NCBI RefSeq assembly: GCF_000425305.1
Contig: NZ_KE384347.1
Span: forward strand, 126,457 to 190,456
DNA length: 64,000 bases
Reading direction: 5' to 3'
Source: Psychroserpens burtonensis DSM 12212
GTDB taxonomy: Bacteria; Bacteroidota; Bacteroidia; Flavobacteriales; Flavobacteriaceae
The translations under genes were made by a program, and so were the position numbers. How positions within the stretch are numbered: position 1 is the first letter of the stretch; each line of letters starts with the position of its first letter. Shown in pieces: positions 37,148-46,865 of the stretch. The notes below the pieces were generated by a model. The model had not been told where the DNA came from. It saw only the letters and a program-made list of their open reading frames with translations, and ran no database searches.

Positions 37148-38642
37148 ACCAAGTTTTTATTTGGCTATTATCTTGAGTTTTTCCAACTAATGACTCATGG
37201 ATAAATTCATTAGATTTTCCATCATATTCATAGCTTTCAGCCCATTCTTTATGATTTTTAGCTAATGCTTTGATACTTTCACAAACAAAAGTCATTTCTT
37301 CATTTGTAGTTGTTGGATGGATAGACATCCGTATCCAACCTGGCTTACGAACTAAATCTCCAATCGAAATTTCATTCGTTAATTCATTACTCGTTTGTTG
37401 ATCCACATGTAATAAAAAGTGGCCATAAGTACCTGCACAACTGCAACCGCCTCTAGTTTGAATCCCAAAACGATCATTCAAAATCTTTACACCAAGATTA
37501 AAATGTAATGCTTCTATATAAAAAGAAATTACTCCTAGACGTTCTTGGTGTTGACCAGCTAGGATATAAATATTTTCTTTGGAAGCTAATGACGAAAAAA
37601 CGATATTCACCAATTCATGTTCTCTTTTGAGAATATTATCCACTCCCATTTGCTCTTTTAACTTAATAGAAAGAGCTGCTTTTATCGTTTGAAGAAAACC
37701 TGGAGTTCCGCCATCTTCTCTATCTTCAATATTGTCAATATATTTATGTTCTCCCCAAGGATTTGTCCAACTTACAGTTCCGCCTCCTGGACAATCAGGA
37801 ACCATATTTTTATATAACTTTTTATTAAAAATCAACACACCTGAAGTTCCGGGTCCTCCCAAAAACTTGTGTGGAGAAAAGAAAATAGCATCTAAATTTT
37901 GTAATTCATTTTCTGGATGCATATTAATTTTTACGTAAGGCGCAGAACATGCAAAATCAACAAAGCATACGCCTCCATTTTCATGCATGACCTCAGCAAT
38001 CTCGTGGTAGGGAGTTTGGATACCTGTCACATTAGAGCCTCCTATAACAGAGGCTATTTTTAAAGTGCGATCTTTATAGTCTTCTAGTAAAATCTTTAAA
38101 TTTTCTATACTAAACAGTCCGTCTTCATCTGGTGGTATCACCTCAACCTTAGCAATCGTCTCCAACCAAGATGTTTGATTAGAGTGATGCTCCATATGAG
38201 TAACAAAAACGACAGGACGAATTTCATCAGGAACTACTGTATATTGTTGCAAATTTTCTGGTACTTTTAAACCTAAAATTCGTTGGAACTTGTTCACCAC
38301 ATCAGTCATTCCGTTACCTGAGACGATAAGAACATCATCTTCATCACAATTGACGTGATTTTTGATAATGTGCTTGGCCTCATGATACGCTTTAGTCATT
38401 GCGGTACCAGAAACAGTTGTTTCTGTATGTGTATTGGCAACAAAAGGACCAAATTCATTACAAAGCTTTTCTTCTATTGGCCTATATAATCGTCCGGAAG
38501 CTGTCCAATCTGTATAAATTATTTTTTTGTTTCCAAAAGGGGATTCAAATTCTTGGTCTATTCCAATAATATGTTGCCTAAACTGATTAAAATACAGTTC
38601 GAGTTGGGATGGTTTAGACTGAGAAACTTCGGTATAAATCAT
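37137..38642 (-). CDS. Class V aminotransferase (cysteine-desulfurase-like PLP enzyme)
   Basis: 501 residues, longer than typical SufS. It is a fold-type I PLP enzyme. K259 in FFSPHKFLGGPGTSG is the likely Schiff-base lysine, with VDFACSAPY just before it. THMEHHSNQTSW is the loop with the PLP-stacking His. RGGCSCAGTYGHFLL near 400 carries cysteines where cysteine desulfurases have their catalytic loop, but the context differs from SufS/IscS. The reaction is therefore not certain: cysteine desulfurase or a selenocysteine-lyase-like or aminotransferase activity are all possible. No suf or nif genes are adjacent. Confidence 0.82.
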   Translation of the reverse strand: MIYTEVSQSKPSQLELYFNQFRQHIIGIDQEFESPFGNKKIIYTDWTASGRLYRPIEEKLCNEFGPFVANTHTETTVSGTAMTKAYHEAKHIIKNHVNCDEDDVLIVSGNGMTDVVNKFQRILGLKVPENLQQYTVVPDEIRPVVFVTHMEHHSNQTSWLETIAKVEVIPPDEDGLFSIENLKILLEDYKDRTLKIASVIGGSNVTGIQTPYHEIAEVMHENGGVCFVDFACSAPYVKINMHPENELQNLDAIFFSPHKFLGGPGTSGVLIFNKKLYKNMVPDCPGGGTVSWTNPWGEHKYIDNIEDREDGGTPGFLQTIKAALSIKLKEQMGVDNILKREHELVNIVFSSLASKENIYILAGQHQERLGVISFYIEALHFNLGVKILNDRFGIQTRGGCSCAGTYGHFLLHVDQQTSNELTNEISIGDLVRKPGWIRMSIHPTTTNEEMTFVCESIKALAKNHKEWAESYEYDGKSNEFIHESLVGKTQDNSQIKTWFTL

Positions 38643-38666
38643 ATTAAAATACTTTAAGTAAAGATA

Positions 38667-40055
38667 CTAAATGTTTGCAAACGTTTTAATTTCAGAAATA
38701 ATACGATCCGCTAAATTATCTGCTTCTTCTTGACTTGGTGCTTCTGTATAAATTCTAATAATAGGTTCTGTATTACTTTTTCTCAAGTGCACCCAAGAAT
38801 TAGCAAAATCAATTTTCACACCATCAATAGTCGTTAGGTTTTCTTTAGAATATTTATCCTCCATCGCAACGAGTAAAGCATCAACATCCAATTCTGGTGT
38901 TAATTGTATTTTATTTTTGCTCATAAAGTAATTAGGATAGCTCGCTCTCAGCGCACTCACTTTCATTTGCTTTTCTGCTAATAAACTTAAAAACAAAGCG
39001 ACACCTACTAATGCGTCTCTTCCATAATGTGATTCCGGATATATAATTCCACCATTGCCTTCACCACCGATAATGGCATTATTTTTTTTCATTAAATTGA
39101 CAACATTCACTTCTCCTACAGCACTCGCTTCATAAGAGCCACCATGTTTCTCTGTGATATCACGAAGCGCTCTTGTAGAACTCATATTACTCACTGTGTT
39201 ACCAGGTGTTTTACTCAATACGTAGTCTGCACAAGCCACCAATGTGTATTCTTCACCGAACATCTCTCCCTTCTCGTCCATAAAAGCCAAACGATCTACG
39301 TCTGGATCCACTACAATTCCAAAATCTGCATTTGCTTTTACTACAGCCTCAGATAAATCTGTTAAATGTTCTTTAAGTGGTTCGGGGTTATGAGGAAAAT
39401 GACCAGTAGGCTCACAGTATAACTCAATAGCATGTACTCCTAATCGTTCTAATAATAACGGGATTGCGATTCCTCCTGTAGAATTCACACCATCAACAAC
39501 TACTTTAAAGTTGGCTTTTTCAATGGCCTTTTTATTTACTAATTCTAAATCTAAAACTTCATCAATATGAAGATCAATATAGGCGTCATTAATTGTAATC
39601 TCACCTAGGTCATCAACCTCTGCAAATGACATCTCTTTAGATTCTGCGATTTTTAAGATTTTAGCACCTTCTTCTCCATTTAAGAATTCGCCTTTAGCGT
39701 CTAGAAGTTTGAGCGCATTCCATTGTTTTGGGTTGTGACTCGCTGTTAAGATAATACCTCCATCTGCATGCTCCATAGGAACTGCTATTTCAACAGTTGG
39801 TGTTGTAGATAGTCCTAAATCAATGACATGAATTCCTAATCCGACTAAAGTATTCATTACTAAATTTTGAATCATCTCTCCCGAAATTCTCGCATCTCTC
39901 CCGACAACTACTCTGTAATTATCCTTATCGCGTTGTTGTTTTATCCATGTGCCATAAGCAGACGCAAATTTAACGGCATCAATTGGAGTGAGATTGTCTC
40001 CAACATTACCACCAATAGTGCCGCGTATTCCTGAGATTGATTTTATAAGTGTCAT
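38667..40055 (-). CDS. glmM: Phosphohexomutase of the GlmM/phosphomannomutase family
   Basis: 462 residues with four alpha-D-phosphohexomutase domains. The phosphoserine is S106 in TASHNPKQWN, the metal-binding loop is DPDVDRLAF, the sugar loop is GEGNGGIIYP and the phosphate loop is RKSNTEPIIRIY near the C-terminus. The length and GEGNGG loop fit phosphoglucosamine mutase (glucosamine 6-phosphate to 1-phosphate, for peptidoglycan precursors). A phosphomannomutase or phosphoglucomutase role cannot be excluded. It is transcribed just before the class V aminotransferase gene (24 bp gap). Confidence 0.9.
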   Translation of the reverse strand: MTLIKSISGIRGTIGGNVGDNLTPIDAVKFASAYGTWIKQQRDKDNYRVVVGRDARISGEMIQNLVMNTLVGLGIHVIDLGLSTTPTVEIAVPMEHADGGIILTASHNPKQWNALKLLDAKGEFLNGEEGAKILKIAESKEMSFAEVDDLGEITINDAYIDLHIDEVLDLELVNKKAIEKANFKVVVDGVNSTGGIAIPLLLERLGVHAIELYCEPTGHFPHNPEPLKEHLTDLSEAVVKANADFGIVVDPDVDRLAFMDEKGEMFGEEYTLVACADYVLSKTPGNTVSNMSSTRALRDITEKHGGSYEASAVGEVNVVNLMKKNNAIIGGEGNGGIIYPESHYGRDALVGVALFLSLLAEKQMKVSALRASYPNYFMSKNKIQLTPELDVDALLVAMEDKYSKENLTTIDGVKIDFANSWVHLRKSNTEPIIRIYTEAPSQEEADNLADRIISEIKTFANI

Positions 40056-40130
40056 CCTATCTGTTTTATTTTCAACAAATATACTATTTCAGAATTGTAA
40101 TAGTAAGCTCACAATTCGTAAATTACACGA

Positions 40131-40739
40131 ATGAATTTTTTAGCCCACATTTTTCTTTCTAACAATGATAATCAGATCACTATTGGTAATTTTATTGCTG
40201 ACGGAATACGAGGTAAACGCTATAAAAAATACCCTATCAATATTCAAAAAGGGATTTTATTGCATCGCCAAATAGACACCTTTACAGACGCACATCCAAC
40301 CGTAAGGCTAAGCACTAAAAGGTTGCATAAAAATTACGGCCATTACAGTGGAGTCATTGTTGATATTTTATATGATCACTTTCTAGCAAAAAATTGGTCA
40401 CAGTATTCTGAGGTTCCGTTGCCTGATTATATTGATAACTTCTATGATTTATTAGAAGATAATTTTGAAACACTTCCCATTCGTATTCAAAAAATGATGC
40501 CTCACATGATTGCAGATAATTGGTTGTTGAGTTACGCCAAAATTGAAGGCATCCAAAAGGTTCTAAATGGCATGAATAAACGAACTCAAAACATATCTGG
40601 TATGAATACCGCTACTACAGAACTCAAAGCCTTTTACACAGAATTTGAAACAGAATTTACGTCTTTTTTTGAAGAGCTTAGAACATTTACAAAACTAAAA
40701 TTACAAGACATAGAAATCCAATTAAATGATGAGAACTAA
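40131..40739 (+). CDS. AcpH-like acyl carrier protein phosphodiesterase (DUF479 family)
   Basis: 202 residues. It starts with the family signature MNFLAHIFLSNNDNQITIGN and continues with FIADGIRGK, then HRQIDTFTDAHP and a DILYDHFLAKNW motif. These His/Asp residues form the metal site of an HD-like fold. E. coli AcpH removes the phosphopantetheine arm from ACP. In Bacteroidota the family is common and the activity is less well tested. It is divergent from the phosphohexomutase gene. Confidence 0.88.
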   Translation: MNFLAHIFLSNNDNQITIGNFIADGIRGKRYKKYPINIQKGILLHRQIDTFTDAHPTVRLSTKRLHKNYGHYSGVIVDILYDHFLAKNWSQYSEVPLPDYIDNFYDLLEDNFETLPIRIQKMMPHMIADNWLLSYAKIEGIQKVLNGMNKRTQNISGMNTATTELKAFYTEFETEFTSFFEELRTFTKLKLQDIEIQLNDEN

Positions 40740-40740
40740 A

Positions 40741-40940
40741 CTAGTACTTTTATTGATAGGTGTTGGAGAAATTATAATATAAAGGGTATAGCATTAACAA
40801 TAAACGATCTCCTGTTATTGGTAAAGTGATGCCATTCTTATATTAAATGATAGAACTTTAGAAGCTGGTAAAGATTCCCGCAATGATGCTATTGGTGTTG
40901 GGTTTTAACATATCAATGCCCAAGCTGTATTAACATTTTT
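40741..40940 (+). pseudogene. Possible degraded gene fragment, identity unknown
   Basis: Short coding-like pieces appear in different frames: a hydrophobic start overlapping the end of the acpH-like gene (MRTKLVLLLIGVGEIII, then stop), SPVIGKVMPFL, and RTLEAGKDSRNDAIGVGF followed by a stop and INAQAVLTF. Together they look like a gene broken by frameshifts and stops. I could not name the family, and chance cannot be excluded. Confidence 0.25.
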
Positions 40941-40986
40941 GTATATTTAAAATGTAAAAACAATGTCTTTCAAAACCAACCACATT

Positions 40987-43900
40987 ATGAAAAGTATTCT
41001 CATTGGACTATTAGGTCTATTCACAATCTCTATTTCTGCCCAAACCAAACTATTAAGACAACCTACAATACATGGTAACGATGTCGTTTTCGTCTATGCC
41101 AACGACCTTTGGAAAGCATCCACTAATGGTGGAACGGCAATCAGACTTACCAGCGACGATGGGTATGAATCTAGTCCGCATTTTTCAAATGACGGCAAAT
41201 GGATCGCATTTTCTGCGCAATATGATGGTAATGTCGATGTGTTTTTAATCGCTTCGGAAGGTGGAGAACCACAACGTCTCACCTATCATTCTGCAGTAGA
41301 TATTGTTCAAGGATGGACACCAGAAGGCAACATTTTATTTCGCTCCAACCGAGAAGGACAACCAACGCAAACCACTAAATTCTTTACCGTATCTCCAAAA
41401 GGAGAATTACCTGTGGCTTTAGATATTCCTCGAGCTGCTTATGGGGATATTTCTGCAGATGGTTCCCATATTGCCTACACACCAATCACCTCTTGGGATC
41501 CAGAATGGCGTAATTATCGTGGTGGTCAAGCCATGCCAATATGGATTGTAGATTTAAAAACTAAAGAATTAATTACCACGCCTCAATTAGATAAAGAGCG
41601 TCACCTTGACCCTGTTTGGCTTAATGGTATTGTTTATTATTTATCTGAGCGCGATTATACGAGTAATATTTGGTCTTTTAATCCTTCAACAAAAACCGAA
41701 AAACAGCTAACTTTTCATAAAAAATTTGATACTAAGAGCTTAGACGCTAGTTCAGATAGGATTATTTATGAACAAGGCGGATTATTGCATACACTCAACC
41801 CACAAAATGGAATAACCAAAACATTACATATTGAAGTGAAAGCAGATCTCAACTTTTCACGTGAACGCTGGGAAGATGTCTCAGGAGGACAATTATCTAA
41901 TCCTAACATTTCACCTAATGGAAAACGGGCCATCTTTGAGCATCGAGGCGATATCTTCACGGTTCCAAAAGAAAACGGAACATGGAGGAACTTAACAAAT
42001 TCGTCTGGTATTGCAGACCGAACACCAATTTGGTCGCCTAAAGGTGATAAAATTGCCTGGTTTTCCGATAAAAGTGGAGAATATCAAATGGTAATTGCAG
42101 ATCAAAACGGTCAAAACCAACAATACATTAAACTACCAAATAATACATTTTACTTTCAGCCAGATTGGTCTCCAGACGGAAAATATATCGCTTACACGGA
42201 TACAGATTTTAATATCTGGATCATTAATTTAGACTCTAAAAAAGCAATTATTGCAGATACCGAAGGTTACGCTCATCCAAATCGTAGCATGAATCCTAAA
42301 TGGTCGCCAGACAGTAAATGGATAGCATATGCCAAACAAAATAATAGTAGTTTTAAATCTATTTATGTCTATAATATAGACTCTAAAAAGATTATTCCTA
42401 TTACAGATCCTCTTGCAGACGCTATTAGTCCAGTTTGGGATGCATCGGGAAAATATTTATATACGTTAGCAAGTACTAATTATGGATTAGCTACTGGATG
42501 GTTAGATATGAGTTCTTACGATCCTAAAACGACGAGAAGTTTATACGCTGTCGTTTTATCTGCGGAAGACAAAGCGCCTAATCATATAAAGACAGATGAG
42601 GAATCTCCCGAAGATAATACAGATGAAAAAAGCGATAAAAATAAAGATTCAAAAGATGATGCAAAACCAGATACTAATGTCCTTGTGAAAATTGACACCA
42701 ATGGATTGTTTGATAGGGCTATTGCACTAAACTTACCTTATGGTAATTATATAGCGTTGGCTAAAGCACCTAAAAGTCATGTGTTTATTGCAGAAGCTGG
42801 AAAAGACGACGGAACGGTTAAGATTCATGATTTTGACACTGAAAAAGATGAAGCTTCTATTTTTGACGAGGGTGTTCAGCAGATGCTCATTTCCGAAGAT
42901 AGAAACTCTACGCTTCTTAATAAAAACGGACAATGGGCAATTGTCGCTACTAAAGGAAAAGCTGACTTTTCCGAAGGAAAAATTGATACGAATCTTAAAA
43001 TAAAAATTGACCCTAAAGAAGAATACAAACAGATTTTTAAGGAAGGTTGGCGCTATATGCGTGACTTTTTATATGTTGACAATGTGCATGGAGCACCATG
43101 GGATGATGTGTATAAATGGTATTCGCCATGGATTGATCATGTGCGTCATAGAACCGATTTAAATTATGTAGTTGATATTATGAGTGGTGAGGTTGCAATT
43201 GGTCACTCCTATGTTCGTGGTGGTGATTTACCAAATATTGATCAAGTTCCTGTTGGCTTATTGGGAGCAGATATTGTGCTCAATAATGGTTCTTACCAAA
43301 TCAAAAGAATATTTACTGGTGAACGTTGGAATCCAGGAATCAATGCTCCTCTAGCTCAACCAGGAATTACAATTAATGAAGGTGATTATATTCTAGCTAT
43401 AAATGGAACTACGCTGTCTGCAAATGTGAATCCGTACGAGTTATTAGAACAAACTGCTGGTCGTGAAATTAACATCACAGTGAATAGTAAACCGTCAATG
43501 TCTGGTGCTCAAACGGTTTTAATCAAACCTGTTGCTAGTGAGCGTAGTTTAAGATATTTGGATTGGGTGGAAGGCAACAGGCGTAAGGTCGACGAGTTGT
43601 CCGATGGAAAACTAGCTTATGTTTATATTCCAAATACAGGAGAACCAGGTTTCACATCTTTCAATCGCTATTATTTTTCACAGCAAGATAAAAAAGGAGC
43701 TATTATAGATGAACGTAATAATGGTGGCGGATCTGCTGCAGATTATATGATTGACATCATGAATCGTAAACTCTTTGGTTATTTTAATAGTAAAACCAAA
43801 ACCAATCGCCCTTGGACAACACCAATGGCAGGTATTTGGGGACCAAAAGTGATGATCATTAATGAACGTGCTGGTTCTGGTGGTGATTTACTGCCTTACA

Positions 43901-44244
43901 TGTTTAAAGAAGCTAATCTTGGCACCTTAGTAGGTACAAGAACTTGGGGTGGACTTGTTGGAACATGGGACACACCTGCGTTTATAGATGGTGGTCGTAT
44001 GGTTGCTCCTCGTGGAGGTTTTTATGATGTCGATGGAAATTGGGCTGTAGAAGGTGAAGGTGTTGCTCCAGATATTGAAGTTATTCAGCATCCTAAATTG
44101 GTGAGCCAAGGTAAAGACCCTCAATTAGAACGCGCTGTTGAAGAAGCTATGAAACAATTAAAAGTTAAAGAGTTTGAATTAATGCCAGAGCCTGCTGCTC
44201 CAATACGATCCAAGCGTCCTGAAGGTTATAAAAACGACAACTAA
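40987..44244 (+). CDS. Tricorn-type S41 serine protease, exported
   Basis: 1085 residues from the ATG at 40987. An ATG at 40963 adds eight residues, but a promoter-like TATATTTA at 40942-40949 would leave almost no leader for it, and MKSILIGLLGLFTISISAQT is a good signal peptide. The layout follows tricorn protease: WD40/PD40 beta-propeller repeats (about 25-530; SPDGKYIAYTD, SPDSKWIAYAK), an acidic linker (about 538-562), a tricorn core domain, a PDZ domain (about 755-840; VPVGLLGADI, GDYILAINGT) and an S41 catalytic domain. The nucleophile is S964 in NERAGSGGD. It probably degrades peptides in the periplasm. Confidence 0.93.
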   Translation: MKSILIGLLGLFTISISAQTKLLRQPTIHGNDVVFVYANDLWKASTNGGTAIRLTSDDGYESSPHFSNDGKWIAFSAQYDGNVDVFLIASEGGEPQRLTYHSAVDIVQGWTPEGNILFRSNREGQPTQTTKFFTVSPKGELPVALDIPRAAYGDISADGSHIAYTPITSWDPEWRNYRGGQAMPIWIVDLKTKELITTPQLDKERHLDPVWLNGIVYYLSERDYTSNIWSFNPSTKTEKQLTFHKKFDTKSLDASSDRIIYEQGGLLHTLNPQNGITKTLHIEVKADLNFSRERWEDVSGGQLSNPNISPNGKRAIFEHRGDIFTVPKENGTWRNLTNSSGIADRTPIWSPKGDKIAWFSDKSGEYQMVIADQNGQNQQYIKLPNNTFYFQPDWSPDGKYIAYTDTDFNIWIINLDSKKAIIADTEGYAHPNRSMNPKWSPDSKWIAYAKQNNSSFKSIYVYNIDSKKIIPITDPLADAISPVWDASGKYLYTLASTNYGLATGWLDMSSYDPKTTRSLYAVVLSAEDKAPNHIKTDEESPEDNTDEKSDKNKDSKDDAKPDTNVLVKIDTNGLFDRAIALNLPYGNYIALAKAPKSHVFIAEAGKDDGTVKIHDFDTEKDEASIFDEGVQQMLISEDRNSTLLNKNGQWAIVATKGKADFSEGKIDTNLKIKIDPKEEYKQIFKEGWRYMRDFLYVDNVHGAPWDDVYKWYSPWIDHVRHRTDLNYVVDIMSGEVAIGHSYVRGGDLPNIDQVPVGLLGADIVLNNGSYQIKRIFTGERWNPGINAPLAQPGITINEGDYILAINGTTLSANVNPYELLEQTAGREINITVNSKPSMSGAQTVLIKPVASERSLRYLDWVEGNRRKVDELSDGKLAYVYIPNTGEPGFTSFNRYYFSQQDKKGAIIDERNNGGGSAADYMIDIMNRKLFGYFNSKTKTNRPWTTPMAGIWGPKVMIINERAGSGGDLLPYMFKEANLGTLVGTRTWGGLVGTWDTPAFIDGGRMVAPRGGFYDVDGNWAVEGEGVAPDIEVIQHPKLVSQGKDPQLERAVEEAMKQLKVKEFELMPEPAAPIRSKRPEGYKNDN

Positions 44245-44273
44245 ATTAGTATCTATTAGATACAAACTCATTA

Positions 44274-44351
44274 TTACACAGAGATTCACAGAGGTAAATG
44301 ATAAGCAATCACGCTTTGAAACTTGGAGCACCTCTAAGAATCCCTGTGTAA
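44274..44351. repeat. Imperfect inverted repeat with 22-bp arms
   Basis: TTACACAGAGATTCACAGAGG at 44274 and its near complement at 44330-44351 match in 19 of 22 positions and are 34 bp apart. There is no T run, so a terminator is unlikely. Such CACAGAGATTCACAGAG-type units look like small dispersed repeats. No second copy occurs in this window. Confidence 0.5.
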
Positions 44352-44405
44352 CAATTAAAGAAAAATCTTAACTTCGCATTTCGAAATAATAAATAATATA
44401 AATCC

Positions 44406-45137
44406 GTGACCAAAAAGAAACCAACTCCAAAAAAAATTCTAAAAATTATAGTTGGAGTCATCATCTTCTTCACGTTACCTACACTCCTACTCTTTGGGTT
44501 TATGTACTTTAAATACAATAAAAACTTACCAACTGGAGACCAAGGACCTGCTGCAGACCAACTCGCTACTAGAATGCTTAATTCTTTAAATTATGATGCT
44601 TATAAAACTACAGATTATATTGAGTTTACCTTTAAGAAACGCCATCGTTTTAAATGGTCTAAAACAGAAAACACTTGTGAGGTATATTGGGCAAGTATTA
44701 AGGTCGATTTAGACTTAGCGAATAACGATAGGTCTGAAGTTTATATTTCTGATATAAAATACGACGGCGTTGAAAAGAAAGATTACATCCAAAAAGCAGT
44801 AGATCTTTTCAATAATGATTCCTTTTGGTTGGTCGCTCCATACAAAGTATTTGATCCAGGTGTAGAACGTAGACTTGTAAACACAGAAGATAATAATGAA
44901 GCCCTGTTAGTAACCTATATTAATGGTGGTTCAACGCCTGGAGATTCATACTTATGGCATTTTGATGAGACTGGAAAACCAAAGAGCTATCAAATGTGGG
45001 CGGACATCCTACCAATTGATGGATTAGAAGCATCCTGGAGTGATTGGATCACAACAGATACGGGAGCTGAATTACCAACGTTTCATAAGTTGTTGGTTTT
45101 TGGGTTGGAGATTGAGGGTGTTAAGACAACAAAATGA
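44406..45137 (+). CDS. Hypothetical membrane-anchored protein
   Basis: 243 residues, starting at a GTG codon (44406). A basic N-terminus (MTKKKPTPKKI) is followed by one membrane helix (about 14-36, IIVGVIIFFTLPTLLLFGFM) and a soluble domain of about 200 residues with many aromatic residues (TFKKRHRFKW, VYWASIKVDLDL, WLVAPYKVFDPG, YLWHFDETGKP). It looks like a conserved flavobacterial protein that is exposed to the periplasm, but I do not recognise the family. There are no catalytic motifs. It lies after the inverted repeat and before an AbiH fragment. Confidence 0.75.
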   Translation: MTKKKPTPKKILKIIVGVIIFFTLPTLLLFGFMYFKYNKNLPTGDQGPAADQLATRMLNSLNYDAYKTTDYIEFTFKKRHRFKWSKTENTCEVYWASIKVDLDLANNDRSEVYISDIKYDGVEKKDYIQKAVDLFNNDSFWLVAPYKVFDPGVERRLVNTEDNNEALLVTYINGGSTPGDSYLWHFDETGKPKSYQMWADILPIDGLEASWSDWITTDTGAELPTFHKLLVFGLEIEGVKTTK

Positions 45138-45170
45138 CAATAATTAAACTAGAACACCTAGTATAAGAAT

Positions 45171-45440
45171 ATGAAAAAAGTATTGATAATAGGGAATGGT
45201 TTTGATAGGGCTCATGGTGCGCCTACCAGTTTTATTGACTTTTCTATATATAGTATAAAAGATTTGTTAATTCCAGATTTGAAAGCTCACATCATTAGTG
45301 GAGAAAAATCCAAATATTTTGGAGATACTATTCAAAAAAAATCTGATAATTCTGTGTTTCCATATAGAGATAATAGCTCGATACAGCATAGTTTACGTGG
45401 AGCTTTAAAAAAGATTATAAAGGAAGCTATGAAATATTAA
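45171..45440 (+). pseudogene. Truncated AbiH-like abortive-infection gene (N-terminal fragment)
   Basis: 89 residues. The start MKKVLIIGNGFDRAHGAPTS matches the N-terminal signature of AbiH-type proteins (LLIIGNGFDLAHG-like), which are normally about 270-400 residues long. Here the frame stops at TAA followed at once by TGA. The same frame stays open beyond, with a further 56 codons to 45611 (including FTSRMIDDEMTRTK), which may be the deleted or degraded remainder. Family phage-defence activity is known for AbiH of lactococci, but this copy is almost certainly inactive. A small intact protein is the alternative. Confidence 0.65.
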
Positions 45441-45464
45441 TGAGAATCTGAAGATAGTGGGTAT

Positions 45465-45611
45465 ATGAAAATTCAAAAGGAATATACTACTCTCACAATG
45501 TTTACCTCCAGAATGATTGATGATGAAATGACTAGAACAAAAATCGTTAATTTTGAAGATTCTTCTTTTTTTCCTTATCTGGACACAAATAAAGAAGCAG
45601 TGTGTAAATGA
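45465..45611 (+). CDS. Small open frame of 48 codons, doubtful gene
   Basis: ATG at 45465 (MKIQKEYTTLTMFTSRMIDD...) runs in the same frame as the AbiH fragment upstream and ends at TGA directly before the convergent gene. It has no recognised domain. It is more likely the tail of the broken AbiH gene than an independent protein. Confidence 0.25.
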   Translation: MKIQKEYTTLTMFTSRMIDDEMTRTKIVNFEDSSFFPYLDTNKEAVCK

Positions 45612-46139
45612 TTAACTACTCTTTTGTCCAACAAACTGTTGTGACTTCATTTTAAACAACACATTAAAACTCGTTAAACTTCCGTAACTACGAGTAATGT
45701 ATTGCTGCAAATCTATTTTCTCCTGTTCGTCAAGGTTTTTACTTGCATTGATTTTTTGTTCCATAACACGTAATCGATCTCTTACCATAGTGATTTTATG
45801 GAAAAAACTATCTACTGTTAATTCCTTGCCTTGTAAATTGGTGTCTCCAGGTTCCATGATGAGTTTTCCACCTTTCCATTTATCTGAAATGTTGACCACT
45901 TCACTAACATCACTCCACTTTTTTAAAATACGAACAAGGCTGCTCTCTACATCTGCAAAACTAATTGTGTCTACGTCATCTTCGCAAGCTTCAATAACTT
46001 CAAAATCGCTATCGATTTCAATAGTTTCTAATCCGTTATCCATAAAGGTGACCCAATAATCTTTTGAGGTGACGTTTGTGACGACGCCTTTTCCAAATTC
46101 ATTGTGGTTAATTCTTGACCCTATTCCTAATATATTCAT
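45612..46139 (-). CDS. Hypothetical protein with Tudor/CarD-like N-terminal domain
   Basis: 175 residues, no signal peptide. The N-terminus (GIGSRINHNEFGKGVVTNVT, then YWVTFMDNGLETIEID) has the spacing of a small SH3/Tudor-like beta-barrel, as also seen at the start of CarD/UvrD-type interaction modules. The C-terminal part (about 75-165) is helical and charged. The protein seems conserved in Flavobacteriaceae from its look, but I cannot name a family. A DNA- or protein-interaction role is only a guess. Convergent with the AbiH remnant. Confidence 0.75.
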   Translation of the reverse strand: MNILGIGSRINHNEFGKGVVTNVTSKDYWVTFMDNGLETIEIDSDFEVIEACEDDVDTISFADVESSLVRILKKWSDVSEVVNISDKWKGGKLIMEPGDTNLQGKELTVDSFFHKITMVRDRLRVMEQKINASKNLDEQEKIDLQQYITRSYGSLTSFNVLFKMKSQQFVGQKSS

Positions 46140-46337
46140 GGTTTTTATTGTTTATTCTGATACACTAAATTAAACATTAAAATAGAAATGGAGTCGTGAT
46201 AGACTGCTAATTATTTATGGTTTATTATTTTAAAAATAGCACGAACCTTTTAATTGTTAATTATTTGTAAAAACAACTGTTCTTATCCTGTTTTTTGAAT
46301 AAATTTATGACATTAATACTTTAAATTAATTTTAATT

Positions 46338-46688
46338 ATGAAAAAGCTATTTTTTACATTACTATTTTTAGGATTGTGCATTAGTATGAATGCACAAGAT
46401 CAACCAAAAATTGGAGATATATTAGAGATAAATGAACCTTATGGTCAACAATATCAATATGTAAAACTGCCAAAACTTAATATTTTGAAGAAGCGAGGCG
46501 TTGTTAACAACTACAAAAGTGTCTATGGAAATAAGGTTGTCGTAGAAGACATTAAAACTAAAAAAAATGGCACTACGTATGTGACTCTTAAAAAAGAAGA
46601 CGGATCTAATTTTTTCGGTTTTTTAAGTACTATAAAAGCTAGTTATGAAAAAGCTATTGATGCAGGAGAGTTATCTATTTCAAAATAA
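46338..46688 (+). CDS. Small exported hypothetical protein
   Basis: 116 residues with signal peptide 1-19 (MKKLFFTLLFLGLCISMNAQ). The mature part is small and beta-rich (IGDILEINEPYGQQYQYVKL; GNKVVVEDIKTKKNGTTYVT). No known domain was recognised. It stands alone and is followed by a strong terminator. Confidence 0.75.
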   Translation: MKKLFFTLLFLGLCISMNAQDQPKIGDILEINEPYGQQYQYVKLPKLNILKKRGVVNNYKSVYGNKVVVEDIKTKKNGTTYVTLKKEDGSNFFGFLSTIKASYEKAIDAGELSISK

Positions 46689-46705
46689 CACCTATGCATA
46701 CATTT

Positions 46706-46737
46706 ATAAAATGCGCTGATAATTCAGCGCATTTTAT
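46706..46737 (+). terminator. Intrinsic terminator after the small exported protein gene
   Basis: A perfect 14-bp stem (ATAAAATGCGCTGA, 46706-46719, with 46724-46737) and a TAAT loop lie 18 bp past the stop at 46688. The 3' arm ends in TTTTAT. Confidence 0.85.
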
Positions 46738-46821
46738 ATTTAAGATAACTTAGTGAATTATAACCTGGATAAACTATTACTCACACACTGAACCTGTACG
46801 TTAAATTAGCAACTAAATCTG

Positions 46822-46829
46822 TACCTTTG
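46822..46829 (+). promoter_or_regulatory. uvrA promoter -7 box
   Basis: TACCTTTG is a perfect TAnnTTTG, 36 bp before the uvrA ATG. No clear -33 TTG is seen. No SOS-box-like palindrome was found. Confidence 0.5.
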
Positions 46830-46865
46830 CACTTTCGATATTAAAACACACATTCCAATACATTT

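Noticed and set aside
37137-38642. Calling the class V enzyme SufS
   Set aside because: The protein is about 100 residues longer than SufS, the cysteine loop differs and no suf genes are adjacent.
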